The notes below the pieces were generated by a model. The model had not been told where the DNA came from. It saw nothing but the letters and a program-made list of their open reading frames with translations, and did not search any database. DNA of 64,000 bases from assembly GCA_002104985.1 (NCBI GenBank), contig MCGO01000164.1, forward strand, positions 1 through 64,000. The letters are read 5' to 3'. Position numbers and translations under genes: made by a program. The number at the start of each line of letters is the position of its first letter. The first letter of the stretch is position 1. The DNA is from Rhizoclosmatium globosum. Taxonomy: Eukaryota; Chytridiomycota; Chytridiomycetes; Chytridiales; Chytriomycetaceae. Positions 56,343-64,000 of this stretch are shown here, piece after piece.

Positions 56343-57821
56343 ATGGTGAATTTAGACGCGATCAAAAAGGCACAAGCCCTTTGCTATGAGAAACTCGAAC
56401 TTGACAAGTGGCTGGTTTCACAGACGACAGATTTGCTGCTCAACATCTGTTTGTATTATTATAGTACGGTCGGAAACTGATCAAAGCTCCAGCTGAATGC
56501 CATACAATGCCATACCAGTCTCACTTTTTCTCCGCTGCATGTATCACTTCAGTGATGATGGGCCCAAATTCAACCATCAATGTTGCAGGTGGATGGTCCG
56601 AACCTCCTTTGTTGTGGGTGATACTGGCTGCTCCAATCAGCTCTGGAAAGTCTGCTGTCTTCAAATACTTCCGCAAGGAAGTGGGTAAAGCAATCGCAGC
56701 GGACTGCTTGCATCCAGATGCTATTCTGGAAGAATTCACACCTGAAGGTATTTAATTCAAACATTTCGTAAATACAAATACTAACTCTTATTTTTAAAGC
56801 CCTTAACGCAAACTTGTGTGAGCGAGATGGCGTTAGCCTTTCAACCTGAGCTGGCCGACAAGTTCCTTGCAAAAGAGGACTCTACTGGTTTGTTATTGAC
56901 TGCCTTCTCGCTATCTTATATGTTATAGGTTTTAATGAGCGTTTTTGGGTCGTGTTCCCTCAACCAAGACTCTCAACATGGGAAAATGTCAAGCCACTGC
57001 CATCTATTCGGCTTCCAGATTCTTTGATTCCGTCATACCTAGACTTTGGAGACTTAGAGACTGATTTCCCATCTACTGCCTCTCAAAACACCCATTCAGA
57101 AGCAATCTACGAAACTGAAAGCATTGCTGACAAGCTTTGGATCAAAATGAAGCACCTACTTGATAATGATCCCAACGCCTTCAACTTTCGCTTGGAGAAA
57201 TCAGCTGAGATTATCTATGGACACTACGTCACTCAAATTGCGCACCTCATTCAAGGAACAGAAAACCCGAAAGTCCAAGGTTAGTTCATTAATTTCCATG
57301 AATTTTCTAACCATATGTTAGCTGCGTATGGGAAAACTAAAGGAGCGGTTGTCAGATTTGCCGCTGTGATTGAGACAATGGCGAAAGTTCTCGGTAATGA
57401 GCCCTGGAGCCCGGTCATCACCAAAATATCAATTCTCGGCGCAATTAAAATTGTAGGTGTATTGATGGATGTGAAAATGTGCTGGCTTGGAAAAGAGAAA
57501 GCAAGAGCAAATGAGGATTTGTTTGCTTGGAACAGAAAGTCCTTCCTGGATTGGATTCAAAAGCGTTTAGATGCAACGGGAATGTCAAAAACAGCCTTCA
57601 CAAATCGGGACTTACAGCTCAACAAAGTTATCAAATCAACAACCACAGTCTACGCAAATGTTGATGGAATCAAGAGCTTTTTGAACGAACTCCAAAAGCA
57701 GTTACCAAAGTCCCAACTGATTATTAAGTCGAAGACAATGGAATGGAACAATGATGTTGGGGAAGAAGATTACGATGAAGACGTTGTTCCTTCCTCTGTT
57801 TCTTGTTCTCAAAGTCTGTGA
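56343..57821 (+). CDS. DUF3987-like protein inside the transposon
   Basis: Exons 56343-56448, 56487-56747, 56800-56887, 56929-57279 and 57322-57821. Exon 2 has PPLLWVILAAPISSGKSAVF, which resembles a P-loop. The family block FTPE-ALNANLCERDGVSLST follows across the next intron, then FWVVFPQPRLSTWENV, GAVVRFAAVIETMAKVLG and a Lys-rich C-terminus. DUF3987 proteins of phages and plasmids are primase/helicase-associated; a replication-type role here is inference. In exon 3, where the family has an Asp-Glu pair, the frame is broken near 56846: two bases appear to be missing. It is divergent from the integrase and shares the 56110-56342 promoter region. Confidence 0.55.
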
Positions 57822-57879
57822 GAGACTGCAAATAAAGAATTGGCATTTATTATCATTCACATTTTCAATTTTTTGGAAG

Positions 57880-58330
57880 CTTTTGTTGAAGTGTTGAATT
57901 GTTGAAACGTGGAAATGTAAATCCTTTGTTGAAGTGTTGAATTGTTGAAACGTAGAAAGGTCAATCCTTCGTTGAAGTGTTGAATTGTTGAAACGTAGAA
58001 ATGTAATTCCTTTGTTGGAGTGTAGAATCGTTGAACGCGTTTCCGCGTATCTCCATTGTTGAAGTGTTGAATCGTTGAAACGTAGAAAGGTAAATCCTTT
58101 GTTGAAGTGTTGAATCGTTGAAGATGAGTTCGAGTTGATCCCTTATAGAACTGTTGAGTTGTTGAAATGTTGAATTGTTGGTGGGTTGTTGGAGTGTAGA
58201 ATCGTTGAACGCGTTTCTGCGTATCTCCATTGTTGATGTGTTGAATGGTTGAACATGTTCTTTGATCCTTTGTTGAACTGTCACTTTGTTGATTTGTTGA
58301 TGTTTTGTTGGAGTGTGCAATATTGTCGAA
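57880..58330. repeat. Minisatellite inside the element
   Basis: Repeats of about 43-45 bases built on TTTGTTGAAGTGTTGAATTG...GTTGAAACGTAGAAA, with an embedded longer unit containing TTGAACGCGTTTC[CT]GCGTATCTCC that occurs twice (near 58032 and 58206). The purine/pyrimidine-biased repeat keeps several minus-strand frames open by chance. It lies just inside the right inverted repeat. Confidence 0.85.
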
Positions 58331-58403
58331 CAGTTGAATCCTTGAATCCAAGTATCTGTTACGGCTGAGCTATAAAGCTATAAAGGACACTTCTGTACGA
58401 GGT

Positions 58404-58420
58404 CACTTCCGGCTGTAACA
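58404..58420 (-). repeat. Right terminal inverted repeat
   Basis: CACTTCCGGCTGTAACA, inverted match of the left end (15 of 17). The outermost bases give TG...CA ends for the element. Confidence 0.7.
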
Positions 58421-58426
58421 CACGTG
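58421..58426. repeat. Putative target-site duplication, right copy (CACGTG)
   Basis: Same hexamer as at 54320-54325, immediately outside the right inverted repeat. Confidence 0.55.
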
Positions 58427-58481
58427 CAAAAAATAGAACATTTAACTGAGGCCTTGTTTTCCTGCCAAATATTGAGTACTT

Positions 58482-58703
58482 ATGCCAGCCAACATCTGCC
58501 ACGAAGCTCAAGCAGCCATGAATAACGCGTCGGGCTTAATCGAAAAGCTTTCAAACGCAATCAGCCATCATCACCACCACAGTGCCGCCGAGGCTGCGCT
58601 CTATCGCCATGACACGATGTTCAGAGGAAAAAAGGAAACTGGAGGTGAAGGAAAGGCGACGAGTGACATTGAAAAGTTGATTTTACGGGCATTTAGATCG
58701 TGA
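58482..58703 (+). CDS. MPxDIGHEAQ family small protein, 73 aa, divergent
   Basis: MPANICHEAQAAMNNASGL aligns with the family start; IC replaces IG. It has a histidine run (SHHHHHSAAEAALYRHD) and then a Gly/Lys-rich hinge (KKETGGEGKAT), before ending IEKLILRAFRS. It begins about 60 bases outside the right end of the transposon. No known domain. Confidence 0.55.
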   Translation: MPANICHEAQAAMNNASGLIEKLSNAISHHHHHSAAEAALYRHDTMFRGKKETGGEGKATSDIEKLILRAFRS

Positions 58704-59030
58704 TTCTAAGCCAAATAAATATTTATGTCGTTCGCAATTATTTAACTTTGAGTCTTGAGTGTGCAATTCCTGAAACTCTCATGGACCATTCAATCGAAGG
58801 TGAAAAGACCAGATGGCGAATATTCAGTGACGACTGCTATCATCAATAACTCAAAGTGACACATGTCTTGAACTCCCTGATAACGATAACAAAAATACCT
58901 TTTGTTGACACGTTCTGTTTTGAGCGATAGTCAGTCAAATCGACTCATACTCGTTCAGCAACTACAAAAACTTTCATCTGACAATCTAATCCTCAAAAGA
59001 AGACATCAAACCGAATCCGAATCTTATAAT
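58704..59030. other. Intergenic, nothing seen
   Basis: 327 bases between two members of the MPxDIGHEAQ family, AT-rich, with no ORF or repeat that I can support. GTGACACATGTCTTG near 58857 is the only stretch that faintly resembles the transposon end and is not convincing. Confidence 0.4.
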
Positions 59031-59237
59031 ATGCCAGGAGACATTGGCCACGAAGCCCAAGTAGCAATCGAACACGAGTCCGACTTGCTTGACCGGATAT
59101 CACAAGCAATCGTCGAAGGCAGTCATCAAATTGCAGAAGCTGTTTTGCATCATCAAGAATCCTCGACGGTATCAAAAGCAAATGCCGAAGAACAAAACAG
59201 AGAACTAGTTGCTCTATATTTGTGTGGGCCTCTATAA
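59031..59237 (+). CDS. MPxDIGHEAQ family small protein, 68 aa
   Basis: MPGDIGHEAQVAIEHESDL, then RISQAIVEGSHQIAEAVLHH and NRELVALYLCGPL. This is the closest relative of the gene at 53897: the GHEAQVAIE block, the H-Q-I-[SA]-[AE]-A-[IV]-L-H motif and a terminal NREL are shared. Single exon, no leader, amphipathic helices only. Confidence 0.65.
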   Translation: MPGDIGHEAQVAIEHESDLLDRISQAIVEGSHQIAEAVLHHQESSTVSKANAEEQNRELVALYLCGPL

Positions 59238-59341
59238 AAAACTAGCTATTTCTTTTAAGCATAATGAATAAACCGTTATTAGACAAAGGAATGAGGAGAA
59301 AATTAAGAAAGTTATTTGTCTGAAAGCAACGCACCCAACTT

Positions 59342-60741
59342 ATGCAAGGACTTATTTCTCTCGTGCGTCGTATGATGACGATAACAGTAAGAGACCCAGA
59401 TGTAGTATGTTTGTTCCTTACGATCCTTCCAATTCGTAGAGTGTCATTGACAACCTGTCAACACAGTTATCGACCTCAGTCCAGGTTCAAGAACCACCCA
59501 TCACAATACAATGCCTTCCAATAGAGCTCATTGATCAAATCTTGTCTCTGATCCCATTCAAAGAACGTGTGGCTCTTGCCGTTCTCTGCCGCTCCTTCTC
59601 ACCGATCCTCTTCCACACCCCGGCTCAAGCTTACCGAGGACTCACGAACCTTGTGGATAGTCAGCGGGAGGATCTAATAGCAGGCTTTCGTGCTGGCTAC
59701 ATCGCCAAGGTTCAGCAGGCCCAATCCAATGAACGACCAGATTTAAATGACAAGTTCGAGACTGTCTATTCACCTGTATGGGATATCGTGGGAGAAGAGG
59801 ATGGATGGACTCGTCTTCCGTTATCGTACAAGGCGTCGACGTTAATCAAATTGATGGAGCATGACTATATTTACACGTACCCTGGAGGACCCCGATACGT
59901 GGGAATGCCGTTACCTTCATGGGGCCAGAGATTCAAGCACGCTCTTGGATCTGAGAATTTGCATCTACGTCTGTATGAGATTCTGCTGTCTAACTTTGAA
60001 TCTATTCTCTCGCATGACAACATCAAGACTATGTTTGAAATCGCCAACGAGCAGAATTGTACGTCTCCGTGCTTATTTCTCTTGTCACGTCCAGAAACAC
60101 TTGCTAATATTCACGAATGGGCACATCGGTCGCTGATGGTTACGTGTAGGAACGGCAATATGATTTTGACTCAAACACTGCTCCGGTACATTCAACAAGC
60201 ACCAAATGCTTGTGTTACTGTAGCAACGCAGTATGGACATGCTGATATCGTGAGACTGCTTATCCAAGACATACGCTTCTCCCCTGGATCCAGTCTTTTG
60301 ACAGCGATTCATTACGACCATATTGAAATAGTACGAATGCTTCTACAAGATAGTCGCGTTGATCCGTCAGCATCATCAAACCTTGCCATCGTTTCTGCAT
60401 CGCAACAAGGCCGAACAGATATCGTAAAGTTGTTGCTTACGGACCTTCGAGTAGATCCTTCTGCGCAAGGAAACAAAGGATTGGAAGATGCGATCGAGCG
60501 TGGACATCTCGGTGTTATTCGGGCTTTGCTGGCAGACTCTCGAACGGTTCCGACTCGGGATTGTGGAGGAATATTGTTGGATGCTGTTCGGAGAGGAAAC
60601 TTGGAAATGGTACAAGTGTTATTATCCGATTCGAGGTTGTGTTCTGCGGAGAATGTTGAGGAATGTTATACAATTGCTCTTCAGAGAGGAAGACGGGAAA
60701 TTATTGGTGCATTCTTGGAAGATGAGCGAATAACCAAATAA
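59342..60741 (+). CDS. F-box / ankyrin-repeat protein
   Basis: The main exon, open from about 59436 to 60741, contains an F-box (QCLPIELIDQILSLIPFKER, then VALAVLCRSF) but no ATG before it. An upstream exon from ATG 59342 ending at a GTAAGA site and an acceptor TTCGTAG at about 59436 supplies one, with moderate certainty. The middle is unique. The C-terminal half holds about six ankyrin repeats of the type ...QGRTDIVKLLLTDLRVDPSAQ and RGHLGVIRALLADSRTVP. The predicted role is an SCF substrate adaptor using ankyrin instead of LRR. The frame is intact. Confidence 0.75.
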
Positions 60742-60870
60742 TTATTTACTATTAATTGATCTTACTGAAGGAATCGAAGGTTTGAAGGTTGAGGAGCAAT
60801 AATAAATACTGTGGCTAAAGAAATCTCTCTTCAAATCATCCACCACCAGTCCACCACCCACACCACGCCA

Positions 60871-61962
60871 ATGACGACCAGCGAAGCCACTAAAGCCACT
60901 TCCGAATCCGAGCCCAGTCTCACCACGATCCACACTCTTCTTTTATCAATCCAAAAGCAGCTCAATCGCCACGAATCCCTTCTGACTTTGCACACATCCT
61001 CACTCAACAACATCGACACATCGCTCAATAAACTCAAATCAGAGCATACTCAAACAAAGGCCCTCGTCGATTCAATCGCTTCAAATGTGAAAACAATCTC
61101 TTCAAATACATCAAACCTCATTAACTCAACTCGGAAATTCAAAACTCGAATCACGAATCTCCCTTTCGAACTTGTCGCGCAGATATTCAGTTGGATCCAT
61201 CCGTTTAAAGTAGTTCAATACAGACTGCTTTCAAAGGCATTCAACACCTGCTTGACCACAAACCCCTTCGTCTTGCTCAACCTCAAACGATGCAGAAACC
61301 TCAATATGAATCGTACAATGTATGTTGATTCGAATGGGGGGTGGGGAAGCGATGTCAATCTGTTTCAAGGCACAGCTTCTTCTATGGGCAGTCCAACAAC
61401 TTCTCGCAAAGAACCGGTGGACCCTATTAAAGCCCTGGATTTGATTCTATTCCGTGGACATGAAGGTTATCAAACCGGATACGCGACTCTCTTTGCTTCG
61501 AAACTAACGCTGATGGAAATTGGACTCAAGTTTCCAACGCATATCCCAACCGCTATTTGTATGCTCACCGTGCTCGTCAAAATCGACCTCTCGGACAGTA
61601 AATTATTTGGCTCTATCCCTCAAGAAATTGGATCCCTCGTGAACCTCGTCGTTCTGAGTCTGCATGGAAATCAGTTGGACGGCTGTATTCCAGAGTCTAT
61701 TGGGAATCTCAAGAAGCTTCAACGGCTATTTCTTCAAAAAAATTCATTGACTGGAAGTATACCTGCAGTACTTGGGACTTTGACCTCTCTCAAGAGTCTT
61801 CTGCTCTCACAAAACCAATTTTCCGGTGTTGTGCCAACCGAACTGGAAAATCTCACGAATTTGGAAGTACTATTTCTTGCGGGTAACAGCTTCGATGAAA
61901 AACCTGCTCTTCATTTCCAAGAATACAGTGTCCTGACTGATTTTCCGTTAAAATCTGAATAA
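60871..61962 (+). CDS. Coiled-coil / F-box / LRR protein, 363 aa
   Basis: Start at the ATG 60871 (MTTSEATKATSESEPSL). A coiled-coil-like region (LLLSIQKQLNRHESLLTLHT, NNIDTSLNKLKSEHTQTKAL) precedes the F-box (TNLPFELVAQIFSWIHPFKV, about residue 100). Five LRRs near the C-terminus: LVKIDLSDSKLFGSIPQEIG, LVVLSLHGNQLDGCIPESIG, LQRLFLQKNSLTGSIPAVLG, LKSLLLSQNQFSGVVPTELE and LEVLFLAGNSF. The frame is intact. The N-terminal coil distinguishes it from the other F-box/LRR genes here. Confidence 0.8.
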   Translation: MTTSEATKATSESEPSLTTIHTLLLSIQKQLNRHESLLTLHTSSLNNIDTSLNKLKSEHTQTKALVDSIASNVKTISSNTSNLINSTRKFKTRITNLPFELVAQIFSWIHPFKVVQYRLLSKAFNTCLTTNPFVLLNLKRCRNLNMNRTMYVDSNGGWGSDVNLFQGTASSMGSPTTSRKEPVDPIKALDLILFRGHEGYQTGYATLFASKLTLMEIGLKFPTHIPTAICMLTVLVKIDLSDSKLFGSIPQEIGSLVNLVVLSLHGNQLDGCIPESIGNLKKLQRLFLQKNSLTGSIPAVLGTLTSLKSLLLSQNQFSGVVPTELENLTNLEVLFLAGNSFDEKPALHFQEYSVLTDFPLKSE

Positions 61963-62065
61963 AAACTGTTGTTTTGTTAAAATACCGATCTCCACGTTTC
62001 CGATCTCCACACAAACTTGGTCTTTTTACTCGTTCAGCAACTGTCTGAGCATTCAACCGAAAAAT

Positions 62066-63326
62066 ATGCCCAAATCACAGACTCCACCGCCAAATGTCCA
62101 GGTCGTCACGCTTCTCGATGACGAACGCAAGATAGGACCGTTCTTTTATGTCACTATTACCACATTCAATTTCTTCTCCGGTCCTGTCCCCGTTGACTTC
62201 ATCACTGCTCGAGTGCAACAGATCTTGGAGTTAAACCCGTGGCTCCAAAGTCATCTTGTGGGCAAGATGGGAGACGTTCATTTCGAATACCCAGCTACTG
62301 TACCATCAACGGCAGCTTCCGACACCTACGTGAAGTGCCTCACCATTCCGGGATTTACTCAAGATCAAGAATACAATAAGCTTGTCAAGTCCGTCAAGAA
62401 ACACTTGGTCAAGCTTGGGTACTGCTACCACAACAAAAAAAACGTTTGGAGACCTTTTCCGCATCTTAATTGTAAATGGAAGCAGTCTCGTTGTGAGCAT
62501 GTCTCATATGCTTGGTGATGGGCATACATATTACGAAATTCTAAAGATGCTTGACGCAAGAGCCGAGTTTGGACCCAGGGCTTTGACTGTTGAACGAATT
62601 GATTCCTTTAATGCTACGCGTCAAGGCATTTTCGGGGCGAGTTATTACGAATGGAGATCTTTTTCGTCCTTGAGTTCCATCAAGTTTTACATGAAGACTG
62701 TGTTTGGCGCGGCAAGGGGCAACGTGTACACCATCGATAAACCCCAAATCGAGGAAATCAAGCAAAAATACACGACAGAAGATGCGTATGTCAGTTCTAA
62801 CGATGTAATTGCCTCAAGGCTTTTGAGCGACTGTCACTTGGCATGGGGATCTGTTTCAACCAATAGCCGAGAATACCTCGGCGAAAGTGGTCCACAGCGA
62901 GACAGCACAGGAACGTACACAATCGGAGCAATCGTTATGAAGGATATGTCTCCACCTGATGTTCGCAAGAGAATCATGAGTATCACAAACAAGACACCAT
63001 TGACAGAGTTTCCTTCCAAGAAAGAAACCAAAGAGTTTGTGCCAAACCTTCATTCATTGTTTATATACGACTGATACATATCAAATAGGGGACAAGGCAT
63101 GAACATCTCAAACTGGACGAAATTTCAACACTTTCTTTGTTTGCCCGACGGACAGGAAGCACAACTCCATTTGCCATCACACGCGACGCCAATTGCCTGT
63201 AACATGGCTGTGATTTTCAAGGCGAAGCCTGAGGAGTTGTCAGTGTTGCTCCTGACGACCAAAAAGTCGTCAAAACATTTTAAAATGGGGTCTCTTTTCG
63301 CTCCAACGCAGAACATTGTTTCATAA
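62066..63326 (+). CDS. BAHD / condensation-type acyltransferase
   Basis: Transfers an acyl group, probably from a CoA thioester, to an unidentified alcohol or amine. Starts MPKSQTPPPNVQVVTLLDD. The N-domain has GPFFYVTITTFNFFSGPVP and NPWLQSHLVGK. The catalytic HxxxDG is HMLGDG (near 62510). The C-domain has EYLGESGPQRDSTGTYTIG. An intron of about 31 bases (GTTTAT...AATAG, 63060-63090) joins NLHSL to GQGMNISNWTKF, which matches the conserved late S-N-W block. An A8 run near 62435 shifts the frame by one; one A fewer restores it. The length (about 410) is normal. It is cytosolic. Confidence 0.75.
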
Positions 63327-63802
63327 AACCTTGGAAATAAATAAACGTTTTATCTATTTTTTGGTCCAAAACACTAATTATTAGTCCAGACTCTTCCAGA
63401 AAAACCTTTCCCCGCGTGGCCCACTCCCCCTTGTTCCTTTTCTTATTTCCATAATATCTCTGCTATACCATGAGTCGTCCGTCATCGGCAAAGTAGTTTG
63501 CCTTCCTTTCCACTCCCTTCCCTTCCATCTTATCGCCCTACACTCAAAAACACGTGGCTTCTCCAAGCTATGCTTGCCTTCGGAAATGTGGGCTATGCAA
63601 CTGTATCAAGCTCGTCTTTATGAGTATTTAATGAAGGAAGATTATCTAGTCCTAAGAGCAGGGAAGGATCTGACTGGAACTGGAAGAAAGGCTTCAACGA
63701 CAGCCCCCAGCATACGAAACCATAACACAACTCCTCCAACCACCTCTCCAACAACTTAACTAATAAGCCCAAAAAACACCCAACAAACTTAGTTTACAAG
63801 TC
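63327..63802. other. Intergenic, only unsupported ORFs
   Basis: About 475 bases after the acyltransferase. ORFs at 63381-63566 (minus) and 63574-63759 (plus) are short, compositionally uneven and match nothing I recognise. A T/C-rich stretch spans 63420-63520. Confidence 0.4.
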
Positions 63803-64000
63803 CCAACGGATCTCGGCCACGAAGCCCAAGTCGCCATCGAACACGAATCAGATATCATCGAACACATCACACACGCCTTCATAGATTCCCCCCTCGTCCA
63901 CCAACTCTCCGAAGCAATCATCGACTCGCCCCTCGTTCACCAAATATCAGAAGCGATATTACGAGTCTCCACACCGACACAAAGCGACCCGAAAGATCCT
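63803..64000 (+). CDS. MPxDIGHEAQ family small protein, partial, start codon not intact
   Basis: PTDLGHEAQVAIEHESDIIE aligns with the family from residue 2 onward, but the codon before it is GTC, not ATG. An upstream exon or a sequence error must be assumed. The frame stays open to the window edge. It contains an internal duplication of IDSPLVHQ-[LI]-SEAI (near 63870-63955), which lengthens this member relative to the others. Confidence 0.5.

Larger units (their letters stand above)
54326..58420. mobile_element. Ginger-like DDE-integrase DNA transposon, 4095 bp
   Basis: Left end TGTCACATCCGGAAGTG (54326-54342). The right end, read inward, is TGTTACAGCCGGAAGTG (58420-58404), identical at 15 of 17 positions. 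Inside each, GAAGTGTCCTT recurs (54338-54347 and near 58383-58393), with a 16-base insertion on the right. Both ends are bordered by CACGTG. The element carries a spliced DDE integrase gene on minus and a DUF3987-like gene on plus, transcribed away from each other, then a minisatellite. Established knowledge: Ginger DNA transposons use an integrase related to LTR retrotransposons and have TGT-starting inverted repeats. There is no reverse transcriptase and no LTR. The usual Ginger target duplication is shorter (4 bp), so the exact class is uncertain. Confidence 0.7.

Noticed and set aside
57857..58351. Minus-strand ORFs of 164 and 119 codons
   Set aside because: They lie in the minisatellite; the repeat has no stop in several frames. 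The peptides are only repeats of STIQHFN-type units.
63381..63759. Two ORFs of about 61 codons on opposite strands
   Set aside because: No homology, no splice support, uneven composition.

Overview
The window is nuclear DNA of a zoosporic (chytrid-like) fungus. Short GT-AG introns of about 35-100 bases interrupt most genes, coding density is high, and the housekeeping genes are fungal: the TFIIIB subunit BDP1, a Rom2-type Rho GEF, calreticulin and Arf. These sit beside cyclic-nucleotide-gated channels, plant-like leucine-rich repeats behind F-boxes, and SAM-domain surface proteins. I place it in Chytridiomycota from this gene mix, not from a marker gene.

Layout. 0-1.2 kb: two small unknown genes. 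1.4-7.4 kb: three tandem members of a Cys-rich, Gly/Ser-linker surface family, two ending in a transmembrane helix and a SAM domain; a fourth member lies on the minus strand at 12.3-14.7 kb. 7.5-10.9 kb: a flavin monooxygenase and a gene with two glycosyltransferase-like domains. 11-12.2 kb: an F-box/LRR gene. 15-16.7 kb: an Arf GTPase and a damaged second copy. 16.7-18.7 kb: two F-box/LRR genes and a small Cys-rich gene. 18.8-24.8 kb: a Zn2Cys6 protein joined in frame to an unknown domain, a free paralog of that domain, and several small genes. 24.9-31.3 kb: BDP1 and a Rom2-like GEF. 31.4-33.5 kb: a tandem pair of multi-pass membrane proteins. 33.6-35.6 kb: F-box/LRR and GST. 35.6-41.7 kb: a tandem pair of CNG/HCN-like channels. 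42-53.7 kb: a tubby-like protein, a thioredoxin-like protein, F-box/LRR, calreticulin, an unknown gene, two GNAT genes and three cell-surface proteins. 53.9-64 kb: a family of very small MPxDIGHEAQ proteins, an F-box/ankyrin gene, an F-box/LRR gene and a BAHD/condensation-type acyltransferase.

The most notable object is at 54.3-58.4 kb. It is a 4.1-kb segment with 17-bp terminal inverted repeats starting TGT, flanked on both sides by CACGTG. It carries a spliced DDE integrase gene, a divergent DUF3987-like gene and a minisatellite. It looks like a Ginger-type (integrase-related) DNA transposon with an unusual cargo gene.

The first 19 kb contains many places where a conserved protein continues in another frame, almost always as if a single base were missing from a short run. 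One such place is in the otherwise typical Arf gene. The 20-54 kb part is almost free of them. I therefore read these breaks mainly as consensus errors and annotate the affected loci as genes, with the breaks noted.
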